64,000 bases of DNA from Sinorhizobium sp. 6-70 (GCF_030124375.1 NZ_JASKLS010000017.1:62001-126000), one strand, 5' to 3'. Shown: positions 26,065 through 36,091, counted from the first letter of the stretch. Notes: generated by a model not told the origin, from the sequence alone. Made by a program: numbers and translations.

Positions 26065-29000
26065 ATGTCGATTTCCGAATTCTGCATTCGCCGTCCCGTC
26101 GCAACGCTGCTGATGTCGTTGGCGCTCGTCGCTGCAGGTCTCTTCGCCTACGCTGTCCTTCCCGTCGCCGCGTTGCCGCGGACCGATTTTCCGGTGATCA
26201 ACGTCTCCGCGACCCTGCCCGGCGCATCCCCCGAGACGATGGCGACATCCGTTGCAACGCCGCTCATCAAGCAGTTCGACACGATCGCCGGAATCGACAA
26301 CATATCGACGACGAACGCGCTTGGTTCGACGTCAATATCCATCCAGTTCGCGCTCAACCGGGATATCGATGCCGCCGCCGCCGATGTGCAGGCGGCCATT
26401 ACCCGAACGCTGCGTGTACTGCCGCAGGACATGCCCTCGCCGCCAAGCTTTCGCAAGGTGAACCCGGCGGATGCGCCGGTGCTGCTGCTCGCATTGAAGA
26501 GCGATACGGTGCCGCTCACCAAGCTCGATGCCTTGGCCGAGCAGGTGATCTCGCCGGCGCTGTCGACCCTCGACGGCGTCGCGGAAGTGTCGATCTTCGG
26601 CAGCCAGCAATTTGCCGTCCGGATCGAGATCGATCCCGACGCGCTCGCCGCCCGCGGCATTTCGCTTAACGCTCTCAAGGCGGCCGTCGTGGCGGCAAAC
26701 GACGATTCGCCGCTCGGCACCGTTCAGTCGACCGGGCGGCAGATGACGATCGTCGCCGACACGCAACTCGACAATGCCGCCGCCTTCTCCAGGCTGATCA
26801 TCAAGAGCGCGGACGGCAAGGCCGTTCGGCTCGGCGACGTGACCAAGGTCATCGACTCGGTTGCGAACACTCAGACCGCCAGCTGGCATGACGGCTCGCG
26901 CGCGATCATCCTTGCCGTCCAGCGCCAGCCGGACGCGAATACCGTGGCCGTGGTCGACAAGGTGAAGGCGATGCTGCCCTCGTTCCGCCAGTCTCTGCCG
27001 GCGGCAGCGTCGCTGGAGATGCTCAACGACCGCTCCCAGTCGGTGCGCGGCGCCGTCCACGATGTGGAATTCACCCTCGCCATCACGATCGGGTCGGTGA
27101 TCCTGGTGATCTTCCTCTTCGTGCGTCGGCTATGGGCAACGCTGATCCCGGCCTTTGCCGTGCCGATCTCGATCATCGCCACCTTCGCGGTGATGTATCT
27201 CTTCGGCTTCTCCGTCGACAATATCTCGCTGATGGCGCTGACCCTCTCCGTCGGTCTCGTGGTGGACGACGCCATCGTCATGCTGGAGAACATCGTCCGG
27301 CACATGGCGAAGACGGGACAGCGCGCCTTCGAAGCGGCGATATCGGCTTCACGCGAGATCGGCTTCACCATCATCGCGATCTCGCTGTCGCTTGTCGCCG
27401 TGTTCATCCCGGTGCTCCTGATGGGCGGCGTTATCGGCCGGATCTTCAACGAATTCGCAATGGTCGTCACGATTGCAATTCTCGCCTCCGCATTCGTCTC
27501 CCTGACGCTGACGCCCATGCTCGCCGCACGCCTGCCGGAGGCGCGCAAGCGTGACGAGGAAAGGAACGGGCTCGATGCGCTGCTCGAGCGCGGCTTCGAG
27601 GCGATGCTCAGCGGATACGAGCGTCTGCTGACACTCTGCATGCGCCACCGCTTCGCTGTCCTGATCCTGTTCCTCGTGACTATCGGGCTGACGGTCTACC
27701 AAGTGAGGACGACCCCCAAGGGCTTCTTCCCGCAGGAGGATATCGGCCAACTTCAGGTGGCGACGCAGGCGCGGCCGGACATCTCCTTTGCCGCCATGTC
27801 GGCGCTGCAGGCCAAGGTCGAAGATGTGTTTGCGCGTTCGCCCTATGTCGCGCACGTGGCTAGCTCGGTCGGCACGGGCGGGTCCTCGGCTTCGAATTCG
27901 GGAAGGCTCTTCGTCGAATTGAAACCGACGAGAGAGCGACCGGCATTGCCCAGGATCCTTTCCGAACTGCGTTCGCAACTCGGCGACATCGCCGGTATCA
28001 AGAGCTACATCACGCCCGTGCAGAACCTCTCCGTAGGGGCACGCAGCTCCGCCAGCCAATACCAACTCGTCGTGCAGAGTCTGGATCAAGGCTTGATGAA
28101 CGACTGGGCGGACAAGCTGACGGAAGCGATGCGGCAGGACCGCGCCTTCTTCACCGATGTGAACTCCGATCTGCAGAACAATGCGCCCCAGGCAGAGCTT
28201 GTGATCGACCGCGACAAGGCCTCCGCACTCGGCATCACGGCGGACGTGCTGCGCTCGACGCTTTATGGCGGCTTCGGCTCGGAGCAGATTTCGACCATCT
28301 ACGCCTCCGGTGACAGCTACGAGGTGATCATGGAGCTTGATCCGGCGAAGAACTGGTCTGCGGCCGCGCTTGCCGAACTGCAGGTGCCCACCGCCGCCAA
28401 CACACTGGTGCCGCTCGGCGCATTTGCGCGCATCGACACGTCTCCTGGGCCGCTCACTGTCAACCAGCTCGGGCAATTGCCGGCCGTCACCATCTCCTAC
28501 AACCTGCCGGCCGGCGTGGCGCTGGGCGACAGCGTCGACGAGATCAGCCGTCTGAAGACCGAAATCGGCATGCCGTCGGAGGTTACGACACGCTTTTACG
28601 GCACGGCGCAGCTCTTCCAGGATGCGATGTCCAACCAGGTCTGGCTCATCCTCGGAGCGATCCTCACCATCTATATCGTTCTCGGCATTCTCTACGAAAG
28701 CTTCATCCATCCGCTGACGATCCTGTCCGGCCTACCCTCGGCAGCCTCGGGCGCTCTCGTCGCGATCAGCCTCTCCGGCTTCGACCTGTCGATCATTGCG
28801 GTGATCGGGTTGCTGATGCTGATCGGCATCGTCAAAAAGAATGCAATCATGATGATCGATGTTGCGTTGTCGTTGCAACGTGGCGGCCTGGCGGTTGAAG
28901 ATGCGATACACCGGGCCTGCCTTATGCGGTTCCGTCCGATCATGATGACGACCCTCGCCGCGCTGATGGGCACGCTTCCGATCGCGCTCGGCACTGGCGC

Positions 29001-29226
29001 CAGTGCCGAGCTTCGCCAGCCGCTTGGTATCGCCGTCGTTGGCGGCTTGCTCGTCTCACAGCCGCTGACGCTGTTCGTGACGCCAGTGATCTACATCTAC
29101 ATGGAAAAGCTCGCCGTCCGCGCCAAGCGGCTGTTCAACAGAAGCATGGCCGATTTCGGTCAGAGCCGATACGACCTTTCGCACGAGCACAATGACCATT
29201 TCCCTGCCGAACCATCTGACGGCTGA
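26065..29226 (+). CDS. RND multidrug efflux permease (AcrB/MdtB type)
   Basis: The 1053-residue protein starts MSISEFCIRRPVATLLMS, typical of hydrophobe/amphiphile efflux RND pumps. It has 12 membrane helices and two large periplasmic loops. The proton-relay residues are conserved: the DD pair in LVVDDAIVMLENI (helix 4) and the lysine in GIVKKNAIMMIDVAL (helix 10). The start at 26065 has AAGGAAAAACGATC upstream; a longer frame from 25981 lacks homology. It forms an operon with the adaptor 93 bases upstream and exports a drug or metabolite into the periplasm for extrusion. Confidence 0.95.
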   Translation: MSISEFCIRRPVATLLMSLALVAAGLFAYAVLPVAALPRTDFPVINVSATLPGASPETMATSVATPLIKQFDTIAGIDNISTTNALGSTSISIQFALNRDIDAAAADVQAAITRTLRVLPQDMPSPPSFRKVNPADAPVLLLALKSDTVPLTKLDALAEQVISPALSTLDGVAEVSIFGSQQFAVRIEIDPDALAARGISLNALKAAVVAANDDSPLGTVQSTGRQMTIVADTQLDNAAAFSRLIIKSADGKAVRLGDVTKVIDSVANTQTASWHDGSRAIILAVQRQPDANTVAVVDKVKAMLPSFRQSLPAAASLEMLNDRSQSVRGAVHDVEFTLAITIGSVILVIFLFVRRLWATLIPAFAVPISIIATFAVMYLFGFSVDNISLMALTLSVGLVVDDAIVMLENIVRHMAKTGQRAFEAAISASREIGFTIIAISLSLVAVFIPVLLMGGVIGRIFNEFAMVVTIAILASAFVSLTLTPMLAARLPEARKRDEERNGLDALLERGFEAMLSGYERLLTLCMRHRFAVLILFLVTIGLTVYQVRTTPKGFFPQEDIGQLQVATQARPDISFAAMSALQAKVEDVFARSPYVAHVASSVGTGGSSASNSGRLFVELKPTRERPALPRILSELRSQLGDIAGIKSYITPVQNLSVGARSSASQYQLVVQSLDQGLMNDWADKLTEAMRQDRAFFTDVNSDLQNNAPQAELVIDRDKASALGITADVLRSTLYGGFGSEQISTIYASGDSYEVIMELDPAKNWSAAALAELQVPTAANTLVPLGAFARIDTSPGPLTVNQLGQLPAVTISYNLPAGVALGDSVDEISRLKTEIGMPSEVTTRFYGTAQLFQDAMSNQVWLILGAILTIYIVLGILYESFIHPLTILSGLPSAASGALVAISLSGFDLSIIAVIGLLMLIGIVKKNAIMMIDVALSLQRGGLAVEDAIHRACLMRFRPIMMTTLAALMGTLPIALGTGASAELRQPLGIAVVGGLLVSQPLTLFVTPVIYIYMEKLAVRAKRLFNRSMADFGQSRYDLSHEHNDHFPAEPSDG

Positions 29227-29260
29227 TCTCAGTGACCGGGCGCTATTGGAAGTGCGGCAC

Positions 29261-30430
29261 TCAAGCCCGCGCTGGCCAAACCGGCGGCAATGCCGGCATC
29301 GGCAAACCCGTCGATTTTGGTTGGTGCCTGCGCGTTTGGTTGATGGCGTTCGGCCTTACCCCCGGCACGATCTCGACGGGAATGCCTTCGCTTTCCAGTC
29401 GCCGGATTTCCTCAAGCATTCCGATCGAGTGGGTGGCATCCCCGGATTTGAGGCGCACCACGCGCTTGCCTGCCAGGACCAATTCAACCACGATATCATG
29501 GATATCGCCCCGGTCATCTGAGGCCCGACTGCTCGGCCGGCGGACGAACTGGCGCTTCGCTTCCCGGCGGGAAAGTTCGAGCACTTCGTTCGAGATCGGT
29601 TCGTCGAAGAGAATGACGTCGGCGGCCTGCAAGGCACGGATAGCCTTCAGCGTCAGCAGTTCGGCATCACCCGGACCCGCGCCGACGATCGTGACGCGGC
29701 CGATGGCGGGGCGGGTCGCGGAAAGGCAATCCAGATCCTCCATCAGCCGCGTCTCGACACCCTCCTCCGGTGTCTCCAGGAAGGCGCGATCGACGAACCG
29801 CTCCCAGAAGGCGCGGCGTTCCGTGCCAGGCTTCAGTCGTGCGTTGACCCTTTCACGGATCGCTTGCGCGATCGTTGCCCAGCCCTTGATTGCCGGCGGC
29901 AGCAGGGCCTCGATCCGACGGCGGATCGCTTGCGCCAGGATCGGCGCGGCGCCGTCGGTCGAGATCGATACGACGACCGGCGAGCGATTGACGATCGAGC
30001 CGAATTGGAACTGGCAGAAGGCCGGCTTGTCGATGACATTGACGGGAACGCCGGCTGAACGCGCCGCGTTGAAAAATGCCTCCGCTTCTGCGTCGCCATC
30101 GCAATCGGCGATCGCGATCGCGGCCCCGAAAAAGACGCCGGGGTGCCAGATCTCGTCGTGATGGACGAGGCAGCCGTTGTCGTGGGTGGCGCCACGCTTC
30201 AAGAGAGCGAGGAAGACATCGCTCAGTTCCGCGCGCGGTACATGGAGATGAACCTCCGCGCCGCAAGCCGCCAGCAATTCGGCCTTCCAGGCGGCGGCGT
30301 CGCTGCCGCCGGCGACGACGACGCGCTTGTTCTTCAAGGTCCAAAACAGCGGCAAGGTGGCAAGCGGAGCGACGCGCTGCGGTGACGGCTTTGCGGGCCG
30401 GTCATTCAGCGGCAGCGGCAAGGCATCCAT
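29261..30430 (-). CDS. cysG: Siroheme synthase CysG with truncated uroporphyrinogen methyltransferase domain
   Basis: The product has 389 residues, whereas CysG usually has about 460. The N-terminal dehydrogenase/ferrochelatase half (about 30-220) is present: KRVVVAGGS, a FNAARSAGVPVNVID segment, and IVNRSPVVVSISTDGAAPILA. The methyltransferase half starts normally (GRVTIVGAGPGDAELLTLKA) but then deviates. The usual GGDPFIFGRGGEE region reads SGDATHSIGMLEE, and similarity stops after EIVPGV, with an unrelated tail. The second domain is therefore probably inactive and precorrin-2 must come from another methyltransferase. Its start overlaps the nasA end by 29 bases. It supplies siroheme for NirB. 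Confidence 0.85.
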   Translation of the reverse strand: MDALPLPLNDRPAKPSPQRVAPLATLPLFWTLKNKRVVVAGGSDAAAWKAELLAACGAEVHLHVPRAELSDVFLALLKRGATHDNGCLVHHDEIWHPGVFFGAAIAIADCDGDAEAEAFFNAARSAGVPVNVIDKPAFCQFQFGSIVNRSPVVVSISTDGAAPILAQAIRRRIEALLPPAIKGWATIAQAIRERVNARLKPGTERRAFWERFVDRAFLETPEEGVETRLMEDLDCLSATRPAIGRVTIVGAGPGDAELLTLKAIRALQAADVILFDEPISNEVLELSRREAKRQFVRRPSSRASDDRGDIHDIVVELVLAGKRVVRLKSGDATHSIGMLEEIRRLESEGIPVEIVPGVRPNAINQTRRHQPKSTGLPMPALPPVWPARA

Positions 30431-33059
30431 CGATGATCCCCCTGATCTCTGCGCGGCAGGAGCCGCAATTGGTACCGGCGCTAAGCCTCTCGCCGATCGC
30501 CTGGACACTGTGGCAGCCGTCCCGGATGGCGGCCGTGATCTGATTGACGCCGACGCTGAAGCAGGAGCAGACCGTAGCGCCCGGGTCCTCTCTGCCGGCG
30601 CCGGGACGACCCGCCGCGACAGCGAAGCGCGTGCCGAGGTCGGTATGCGAGGCGCGAAGCTGCGAGACCGCCCAGTTGCGGGCGACCGCCACTGGGCGGG
30701 ACGCGAGGAACAGCGCGGCAAGAAGCCTGTCGCCGTCGAAAAAGGCGAGGCGGAGCTCGCCGGACTGGCGATCGGTATAGCCGATTGGTTCGATACCGGC
30801 CGGGACGGAAAAGGCCCGCCGGCACCAGCCGATCCAGTCCGCTTGCGACTCGGAGAAGGCAAGCTCCAGGCGCCAGCCGCCGTCGGCCCTGGCGAGTGCC
30901 CAGTAAGCAGCATCGAGGCTCTGCGGTTTCTCCGTCGAAACCGCAAAACCATAGGCCCGGGCGGCGAAGCGGGCAGCCCTGACCGCCACGTTCTTCGACG
31001 CCGGCTGCCCGGAAACGGGGTCCGTGATCGGCGGCACCAGCGCGTCGATACGACCCTTCGAGGCGAACTGGTCGTTCCAGTGCATTGGTACGAACAGGCT
31101 TCCCTCCGCCTGGCGCTCGGTAAGCAGTGCGCGGACGATCGTTTGTCCATAGGGGCTCTCGATCGTCACCAGATCGGCATCCGCGGCGGCAAGCTTCTCG
31201 GCATCGCGCGGATGAATTTCGGCAAATGGTTCTGCGATATGGGCGGAGAGCCGCGCGCTCTTCCCTGTACGGGTCATCGTGTGCCAATGATCGCGCACCC
31301 GACCCGTATTGAGCGTGTAAGGATAGCGCTCGTCTGCCCGCTTGGAGGGTGACGCATCGACAGCGACGAAGCTGGCGCGTCCGTCCGCGTGATAGAAACC
31401 GCCCTCGGCGAAAAACCGTCTCTCCCGGGGCTGCGTGCCTTTCGGCTGCGGCCATTGGAAGGGCTTCAGATCGTCATAAGCCGCCTTGTCGATTGCTGCG
31501 TGAGCGCCGATGTCGAAATCGCGGCGGCCATCGTTTTCGAAGCCGGAAAGGGCGGCGTGTTCGGCGAAGACCTCGGCAGCGGAAGCATGGTCGAAGCCTT
31601 GCGAAAAGCCCATGCGACGGCCGACCTCGGCCAGTTGCCACCAGTCGGCGCGCGCCTCGCCGGGCGCGTCGAGGAAGGCGCGCTGGCGGGAGATGCGCCG
31701 CTCGGAATTGGTGACCGTGCCGTCTTTCTCGCCCCAGCCGAGCGAGGGGAGAAGCACGTGGGCATGGCGCGCGGTATCAGTTTGCCTGAGGATGTCGGAG
31801 ACGATGACGAAGGGGCAGGCTTTGATCGCAGCCTCGACCGCGTCCGCGTCGGGCATCGAAACGACGGGGTTCGTCGCCATGATCCAGAGCGCCTTGATCC
31901 GTCCGTCGGCGACGGCGCGGAACATGTCTACCGCCTTGAGGCCCGGTTTGCTCGCGACCGCGGGCGCGCCCCAAAAGCGCCGGACGAGATCACGGTGAAC
32001 GGATTTTTCGATGTCGAGATGGACGGCGAGCATGTTGGCGAGGCCGCCGACCTCGCGCCCGCCCATCGCGTTCGGCTGGCCGGTCAGCGAGAAGGGGCCC
32101 ATGCCCGGCCGGCCGATCCGCCCGGTCGCAAGATGGCAGTTGATGATGGCGTTGACCTTGTCGGTGCCGGAGGCCGACTGGTTGACGCCCTGGCTGTAAC
32201 AGGTGACGACCTTCTCGGTCGTCTCGAACAGGCGGAAGAAATCGAGCAATTGCGCCCGCGACAGTCCGGTCAGGGCCGATAGTTCCGCGAGATCAAGCGC
32301 GGAAGCGGCGGCAAAGGCCTCGGCGAAGCCGTTTGTGTGCGCCGAGATATAGTTTTGATCGACGGCGCCGCTAACCGCCAGATGGGCAAGCAGACCGTTG
32401 AAAAGCGCGACGTCGCTGTCCGGAGCGAGCGCCAGATGCATATCGGCGATGTCGGCGGTCATCGTGCGCCGTGGATCGATGACGACGACCTTCATCTCGG
32501 GGCGGTTCACCTTGGCCGCGGCAAGGCGCTGGTAAAGCACCGGGTGGCACCAGGCGAGGTTGGAGCCGGTGAGCACGATGAGATCGGCAAGCTCGAGGTC
32601 CTCGTAGGCGCCCGGAACCGTGTCGGACCCGAAGGCGCGGCGGTGACCGGCAACGGAGGACGACATGCAGAGGCGCGAGTTCGTGTCAATGTTGGCCGAA
32701 CCGATAAAACCCTTCATCAGCTTGTTGGCGACGTAATAGTCCTCGGTCAGCAACTGGCCGGAGACATAGAAGGCGACCGAATCCGGGCCGTGGTTGGCAA
32801 TGGTTTGGGCGAAGCGGTCGGCGACAAGACTAAGCGCTTCGTCCCAGCCTGCGCGCCGGCCGCCAATCTCCGGATGGAGAAGGCGACCGTCGAGATCGAG
32901 GGTTTCGGCAAGTGCCGAGCCTTTGGAACAGAGCCGGCCGAAATTGGCCGGATGCTCGGGATCGCCCTTGACGCTGACGGCGCCGTCATCGTCCACGCGG
33001 GCGATGACGCCGCAGCCGACGCCGCAGTAAGGGCAGGTGGTTTTCGTTTCAGAGGGCAT
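30402..33059 (-). CDS. nasA: Assimilatory nitrate reductase catalytic subunit
   Basis: The 885-residue molybdopterin enzyme binds a [4Fe-4S] cluster through Cys9, Cys12, Cys16 and Cys44 (CPYCGVGCGV... LCSKG). It continues with bis-MGD binding domains (SSSVAGHRRAFGSD, SNLAWCHPV, GRIGRPG). The last 60 residues form a BFD-like [2Fe-2S] domain (CSCFSVGVNQI ... GTNCGSC), as in enterobacterial NasA. It reduces nitrate to nitrite in the cytoplasm. The start at 33059 follows GGAGGC ten bases upstream. It is separated from nirD by 237 bases containing a large palindromic repeat, and it overlaps cysG. Confidence 0.96.
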   Translation of the reverse strand: MPSETKTTCPYCGVGCGVIARVDDDGAVSVKGDPEHPANFGRLCSKGSALAETLDLDGRLLHPEIGGRRAGWDEALSLVADRFAQTIANHGPDSVAFYVSGQLLTEDYYVANKLMKGFIGSANIDTNSRLCMSSSVAGHRRAFGSDTVPGAYEDLELADLIVLTGSNLAWCHPVLYQRLAAAKVNRPEMKVVVIDPRRTMTADIADMHLALAPDSDVALFNGLLAHLAVSGAVDQNYISAHTNGFAEAFAAASALDLAELSALTGLSRAQLLDFFRLFETTEKVVTCYSQGVNQSASGTDKVNAIINCHLATGRIGRPGMGPFSLTGQPNAMGGREVGGLANMLAVHLDIEKSVHRDLVRRFWGAPAVASKPGLKAVDMFRAVADGRIKALWIMATNPVVSMPDADAVEAAIKACPFVIVSDILRQTDTARHAHVLLPSLGWGEKDGTVTNSERRISRQRAFLDAPGEARADWWQLAEVGRRMGFSQGFDHASAAEVFAEHAALSGFENDGRRDFDIGAHAAIDKAAYDDLKPFQWPQPKGTQPRERRFFAEGGFYHADGRASFVAVDASPSKRADERYPYTLNTGRVRDHWHTMTRTGKSARLSAHIAEPFAEIHPRDAEKLAAADADLVTIESPYGQTIVRALLTERQAEGSLFVPMHWNDQFASKGRIDALVPPITDPVSGQPASKNVAVRAARFAARAYGFAVSTEKPQSLDAAYWALARADGGWRLELAFSESQADWIGWCRRAFSVPAGIEPIGYTDRQSGELRLAFFDGDRLLAALFLASRPVAVARNWAVSQLRASHTDLGTRFAVAAGRPGAGREDPGATVCSCFSVGVNQITAAIRDGCHSVQAIGERLSAGTNCGSCRAEIRGIIDGCLAAAAE

Positions 33060-33125
33060 GACGGGCTTGCCTCCGGTGTTGACGCATCGTTGGAGAATGG
33101 CCCGTGCCCACAAGCCTCTCCGCCG

Positions 33126-33237
33126 TCATTCCTGTGCTTGTCACAGGAATCCAGCCACGCGAAGTCTTTCGCGTGAAAGGACTCTTTCGCGCCGTGGACA
33201 CGGCGCTGCTGGATCCCTGTGACAAGCACAGGGATGA
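33126..33237. repeat. RIME-like large palindromic element within the nitrate operon
   Basis: Two 30-base arms (33126-33155 and 33208-33237) are near-perfect inverted copies with CTGTGCTTGTCACAGG at their heart. Two further perfect small palindromes lie between them, CACGCGAA-GTC-TTTCGCGTG and GCGCCGTG-GA-CACGGCGC. This architecture and sequence match the rhizobial intergenic mosaic elements. It lies between nirD and nasA and will form multiple hairpins in the operon mRNA. Confidence 0.8.
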
Positions 33238-33296
33238 GGAAGAGTGTGGAGCGACGCTGAGCAGAACAAAACGGGGGAGGCATTCATCCATGCGAT

Positions 33297-33632
33297 TTAC
33301 TCCGCCGCCATCATCAGGCTCTCGAGCGCGATGAAGAGCGCGCCGTTGTCGTTTTTCACGGGGATCGTGCGGACCTCGCCCTCGTCGGCGCCGAGCGCCT
33401 TGCCGGTTTCGAGCGAGATCACCCAGTTGTGCAGCGGGCAGGTCACGGCAGTGCCGTGGACGATCCCTTGGCTGAGCGGCCCGCCCTTGTGCGGGCAGTG
33501 GTCCTCGACCGCGAAGACGTCGTTCTCGGCGGTCCGGAAGACGGCGATCTTGCCCTGCGGCGTCCTTACGCAGCGCGCGCCGCGTAGAGGGATATCGGAA
33601 ATATTGCCGATTGCGATCCAGTCCATTTCCAT
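33297..33632 (-). CDS. nirD: Nitrite reductase (NADH) small subunit
   Basis: The 111-residue protein is a Rieske-fold small subunit. It has CPHKGGPLSQG and CPLHNW, so all four cluster ligands of a true Rieske centre (Cys-His and Cys-His) are present; in E. coli NirD these are missing, whereas many other bacteria keep them. It associates with NirB in the cytoplasmic NADH-dependent reduction of nitrite to ammonium. The start at 33632 is four bases after the nirB stop. Confidence 0.94.
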   Translation of the reverse strand: MEMDWIAIGNISDIPLRGARCVRTPQGKIAVFRTAENDVFAVEDHCPHKGGPLSQGIVHGTAVTCPLHNWVISLETGKALGADEGEVRTIPVKNDNGALFIALESLMMAAE

Positions 33633-33636
33633 CACC

Positions 33637-36087
33637 TCACTCCGCTGCCCGATTGAAGCCGACCGTCGCCATCGGCCGGAACTCGTGCTTGTCCTTGCCG
33701 GAGACACGCTCCGACCAGGGATCGACCTGGGCGAATTTCTGGCTGAAGACGAAGCGGTCGAAATAGGCCTTGCGCTTGTCTGCATCGTCCATGATCTGGC
33801 GGCGGATCTCGTCGAGGCCGATGCGTTTTGCCCATTTGTAGATGCGCTCGAGATAGCGGGCCTGCTCGCGATACATCTGCGTCAGGGCAACGATGTGCTC
33901 CAGCGCCTCGTCCTCGGTCCTGACGAGGCCGAGCACCTCGGTGCCCTTGATGTCGAGTCCGGCCGCGCCGGCGAAATGGATCTCGTAGCCGGAATCGACG
34001 CAGATGACGCCGACGTCCTTGCAGGTCGCTTCCGCGCAGTTCCTTGGACAGCCGGAGACGGCCATCTTCACCTTGGCGGGAGTCCACGAACCCCACATGA
34101 ACCTCTCGATGCGAATGCCGAGCCCGGTCGAATCCTGCGTGCCGAAGCGGCACCAATCGGAGCCGACGCAGGTCTTCACCGTCCTCAGGCCCTTGGCATA
34201 GGCCTGGCCCGAGACGAAGCCGGCCTTGCCGAGATCGGCCCAGACGGCCGGCAGGTCTTCCTTCTGGATGCCAAGTAGGTCGATGCGTTGGCCGCCCGTG
34301 ACCTTGACGAGTGGGACGTCGAACTTGTCGACGACATCGGCGATGGCGCGCAGCTCCTTCGAATTGGTGACCCCGCCCCACATGCGCGGCACGACGGAAT
34401 AGGTGCCATCCTTCTGGATGTTGGCGTGAACGCGTTCGTTGATGAAGCGCGACTGGTAGTCGTCGGCATACTCGTCCGGCCAATCGCAGACGAGGTAGTA
34501 ATTGAGCGCCGGCCGGCATTTCGCGCAGCCGCAGGAGGTCTTCCACTCCAGCTCCTGCATGACAGCCGGAATGGTCTTCAGGCCCTTCGCCTTGATGAGC
34601 CGGCGGACGTCGTCATGGCCGAGGTCCGTGCAGCCGCACATCGGCTGCACGGCGGCCGGATTGTAAGCGTCGCCGAGGGTGAGCGACATCAGCTGCTCGA
34701 CGAGGCCGGTGCACGAGCCGCAGGAGGCCGAAGCCTTGGTGTGGGCACGCACGTCGTCGAGCGACGTCAGACCCTTTCCGGTGATCGTCGAGACGATCTT
34801 GCCCTTGCAGACGCCGTTGCAGCCGCAGATTTCCGCATCATCCGGCAAGGCTGCAACGGCCGCCATAGGGTCCAGCGGGGACCCTCCCTGATAGGCCTGG
34901 CCGAAAATCAGGGTGTCGCGCATTTCGGTAATGTCGGTGCCGCGCTTCAACAGATCGTTGAACCAGGCGCCATCCCCGGTCTCACCGTAGAGCACGGTGC
35001 CAATGATGCGGTTGTCCTTGAGCACCAGCCGCTTGTAGATGCCGGCGGTGGCGTCGCGCAGCACGATCTCCTCGCGGCCGTCGCCATCAGCAAAATCGCC
35101 GACCGAATAGAGGTTGATCCCGGTCACCTTCAGCTTTGTCGGCGTGTCGGAATGGGCGAAGGCGGCGCTGCGATCGCCGGCAAGATGGCGTGCGGCGACC
35201 CGCGCCATCTCGTAGAGCGGCGCCACCAGGCCGTAGACCATGCCGTCGACTTCGGCGCATTCGCCGAGCGCCATGATGTCTCCGTCGGAGGTCTGCATGC
35301 CGGCGTCGACGACGATACCGCGGTTGACGGCGAGCCCAGCCTCCTTGGCGAGACCGGCATTCGGCCTGATGCCGACCGCCATCACCACCAGTGTCGCCGG
35401 GATGATCCGGCCATCGTCGAGTTCGATGCCCTCGACCTTCTCCTCGCCGACGATCCGTTTGGTATTTGCCTTGGTGATGACCTTGATGCCGCGCTCCTCG
35501 ACCGCCTTCTGCAAGAGGTAACCGGCGGCCGGGTCGAGCTGGCGCTCCATCAGTGTCGGCATGACGTGCAGCACGGTGACATCCATGCCGCGCGATTTGA
35601 GTCCGGCAGCCGCTTCCAGGCCGAGCAGACCGCCACCGATGACGACAGCCTTTTCACGCGACTGCGCCGCAAGCAGCATCGCCTGCACGTCGTCGAGATC
35701 GCGATAAGTGATGACGCCACGCAAATCCTTGCCGGGCACCGGAATGATGAAGGGTACGGAACCGGTGGCGATTACCAGCTTGTCGTAGCTTTCCGTCACA
35801 CCATGGTCGGAGGTGACCGTCTTGGCATTGCGATCGATCGCGATGATCTTGTGGCCCTTGTAAAGGGTGATGCCGTGCTTGATGTACCATCCGTCGCCAT
35901 GGATGATGATTTCTTCGTATTCCTTCTCGCCGGATAGTACCGGCGAGAGCATGATGCGGTCGTAATTGACGCGCGGCTCGGCGTTGAAGATCGTTACTTC
36001 GTAGCGCCCGGGTGCCTTCTCGAAGAGCTCTTCCAGCATGCGGCCCGGCGCCATGCCGTTGCCAACGATCACCAGTTTCTCGGTCAT
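33637..36087 (-). CDS. nirB: Nitrite reductase (NADH) large subunit
   Basis: The 816-residue protein begins with an FAD/NADH oxidoreductase domain (LVIVGNGMAPGRMLE; second dinucleotide motif VVIGGGLLGLEAA). Two BFD-like [2Fe-2S] segments follow (CGCNGVCKG...CGSC and CGCTDLG...CGCAKC). The C-terminal siroheme/[4Fe-4S] domain has C-V-G-S-D-W-C and SGCPRNCAEA. It reduces nitrite to ammonium with electrons from NADH. The ATG at 36087 has GGAG upstream and is four bases after the transporter ATPase gene, showing that uptake and reduction genes form one operon. Confidence 0.97.
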   Translation of the reverse strand: MTEKLVIVGNGMAPGRMLEELFEKAPGRYEVTIFNAEPRVNYDRIMLSPVLSGEKEYEEIIIHGDGWYIKHGITLYKGHKIIAIDRNAKTVTSDHGVTESYDKLVIATGSVPFIIPVPGKDLRGVITYRDLDDVQAMLLAAQSREKAVVIGGGLLGLEAAAGLKSRGMDVTVLHVMPTLMERQLDPAAGYLLQKAVEERGIKVITKANTKRIVGEEKVEGIELDDGRIIPATLVVMAVGIRPNAGLAKEAGLAVNRGIVVDAGMQTSDGDIMALGECAEVDGMVYGLVAPLYEMARVAARHLAGDRSAAFAHSDTPTKLKVTGINLYSVGDFADGDGREEIVLRDATAGIYKRLVLKDNRIIGTVLYGETGDGAWFNDLLKRGTDITEMRDTLIFGQAYQGGSPLDPMAAVAALPDDAEICGCNGVCKGKIVSTITGKGLTSLDDVRAHTKASASCGSCTGLVEQLMSLTLGDAYNPAAVQPMCGCTDLGHDDVRRLIKAKGLKTIPAVMQELEWKTSCGCAKCRPALNYYLVCDWPDEYADDYQSRFINERVHANIQKDGTYSVVPRMWGGVTNSKELRAIADVVDKFDVPLVKVTGGQRIDLLGIQKEDLPAVWADLGKAGFVSGQAYAKGLRTVKTCVGSDWCRFGTQDSTGLGIRIERFMWGSWTPAKVKMAVSGCPRNCAEATCKDVGVICVDSGYEIHFAGAAGLDIKGTEVLGLVRTEDEALEHIVALTQMYREQARYLERIYKWAKRIGLDEIRRQIMDDADKRKAYFDRFVFSQKFAQVDPWSERVSGKDKHEFRPMATVGFNRAAE

Positions 36088-36091
36088 TCCA

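Noticed and set aside
33118..33260. CRISPR array or insertion-sequence ends
   Set aside because: The repeats are inverted rather than direct and regularly spaced, and there is no transposase frame. A rhizobial intergenic mosaic element explains them.
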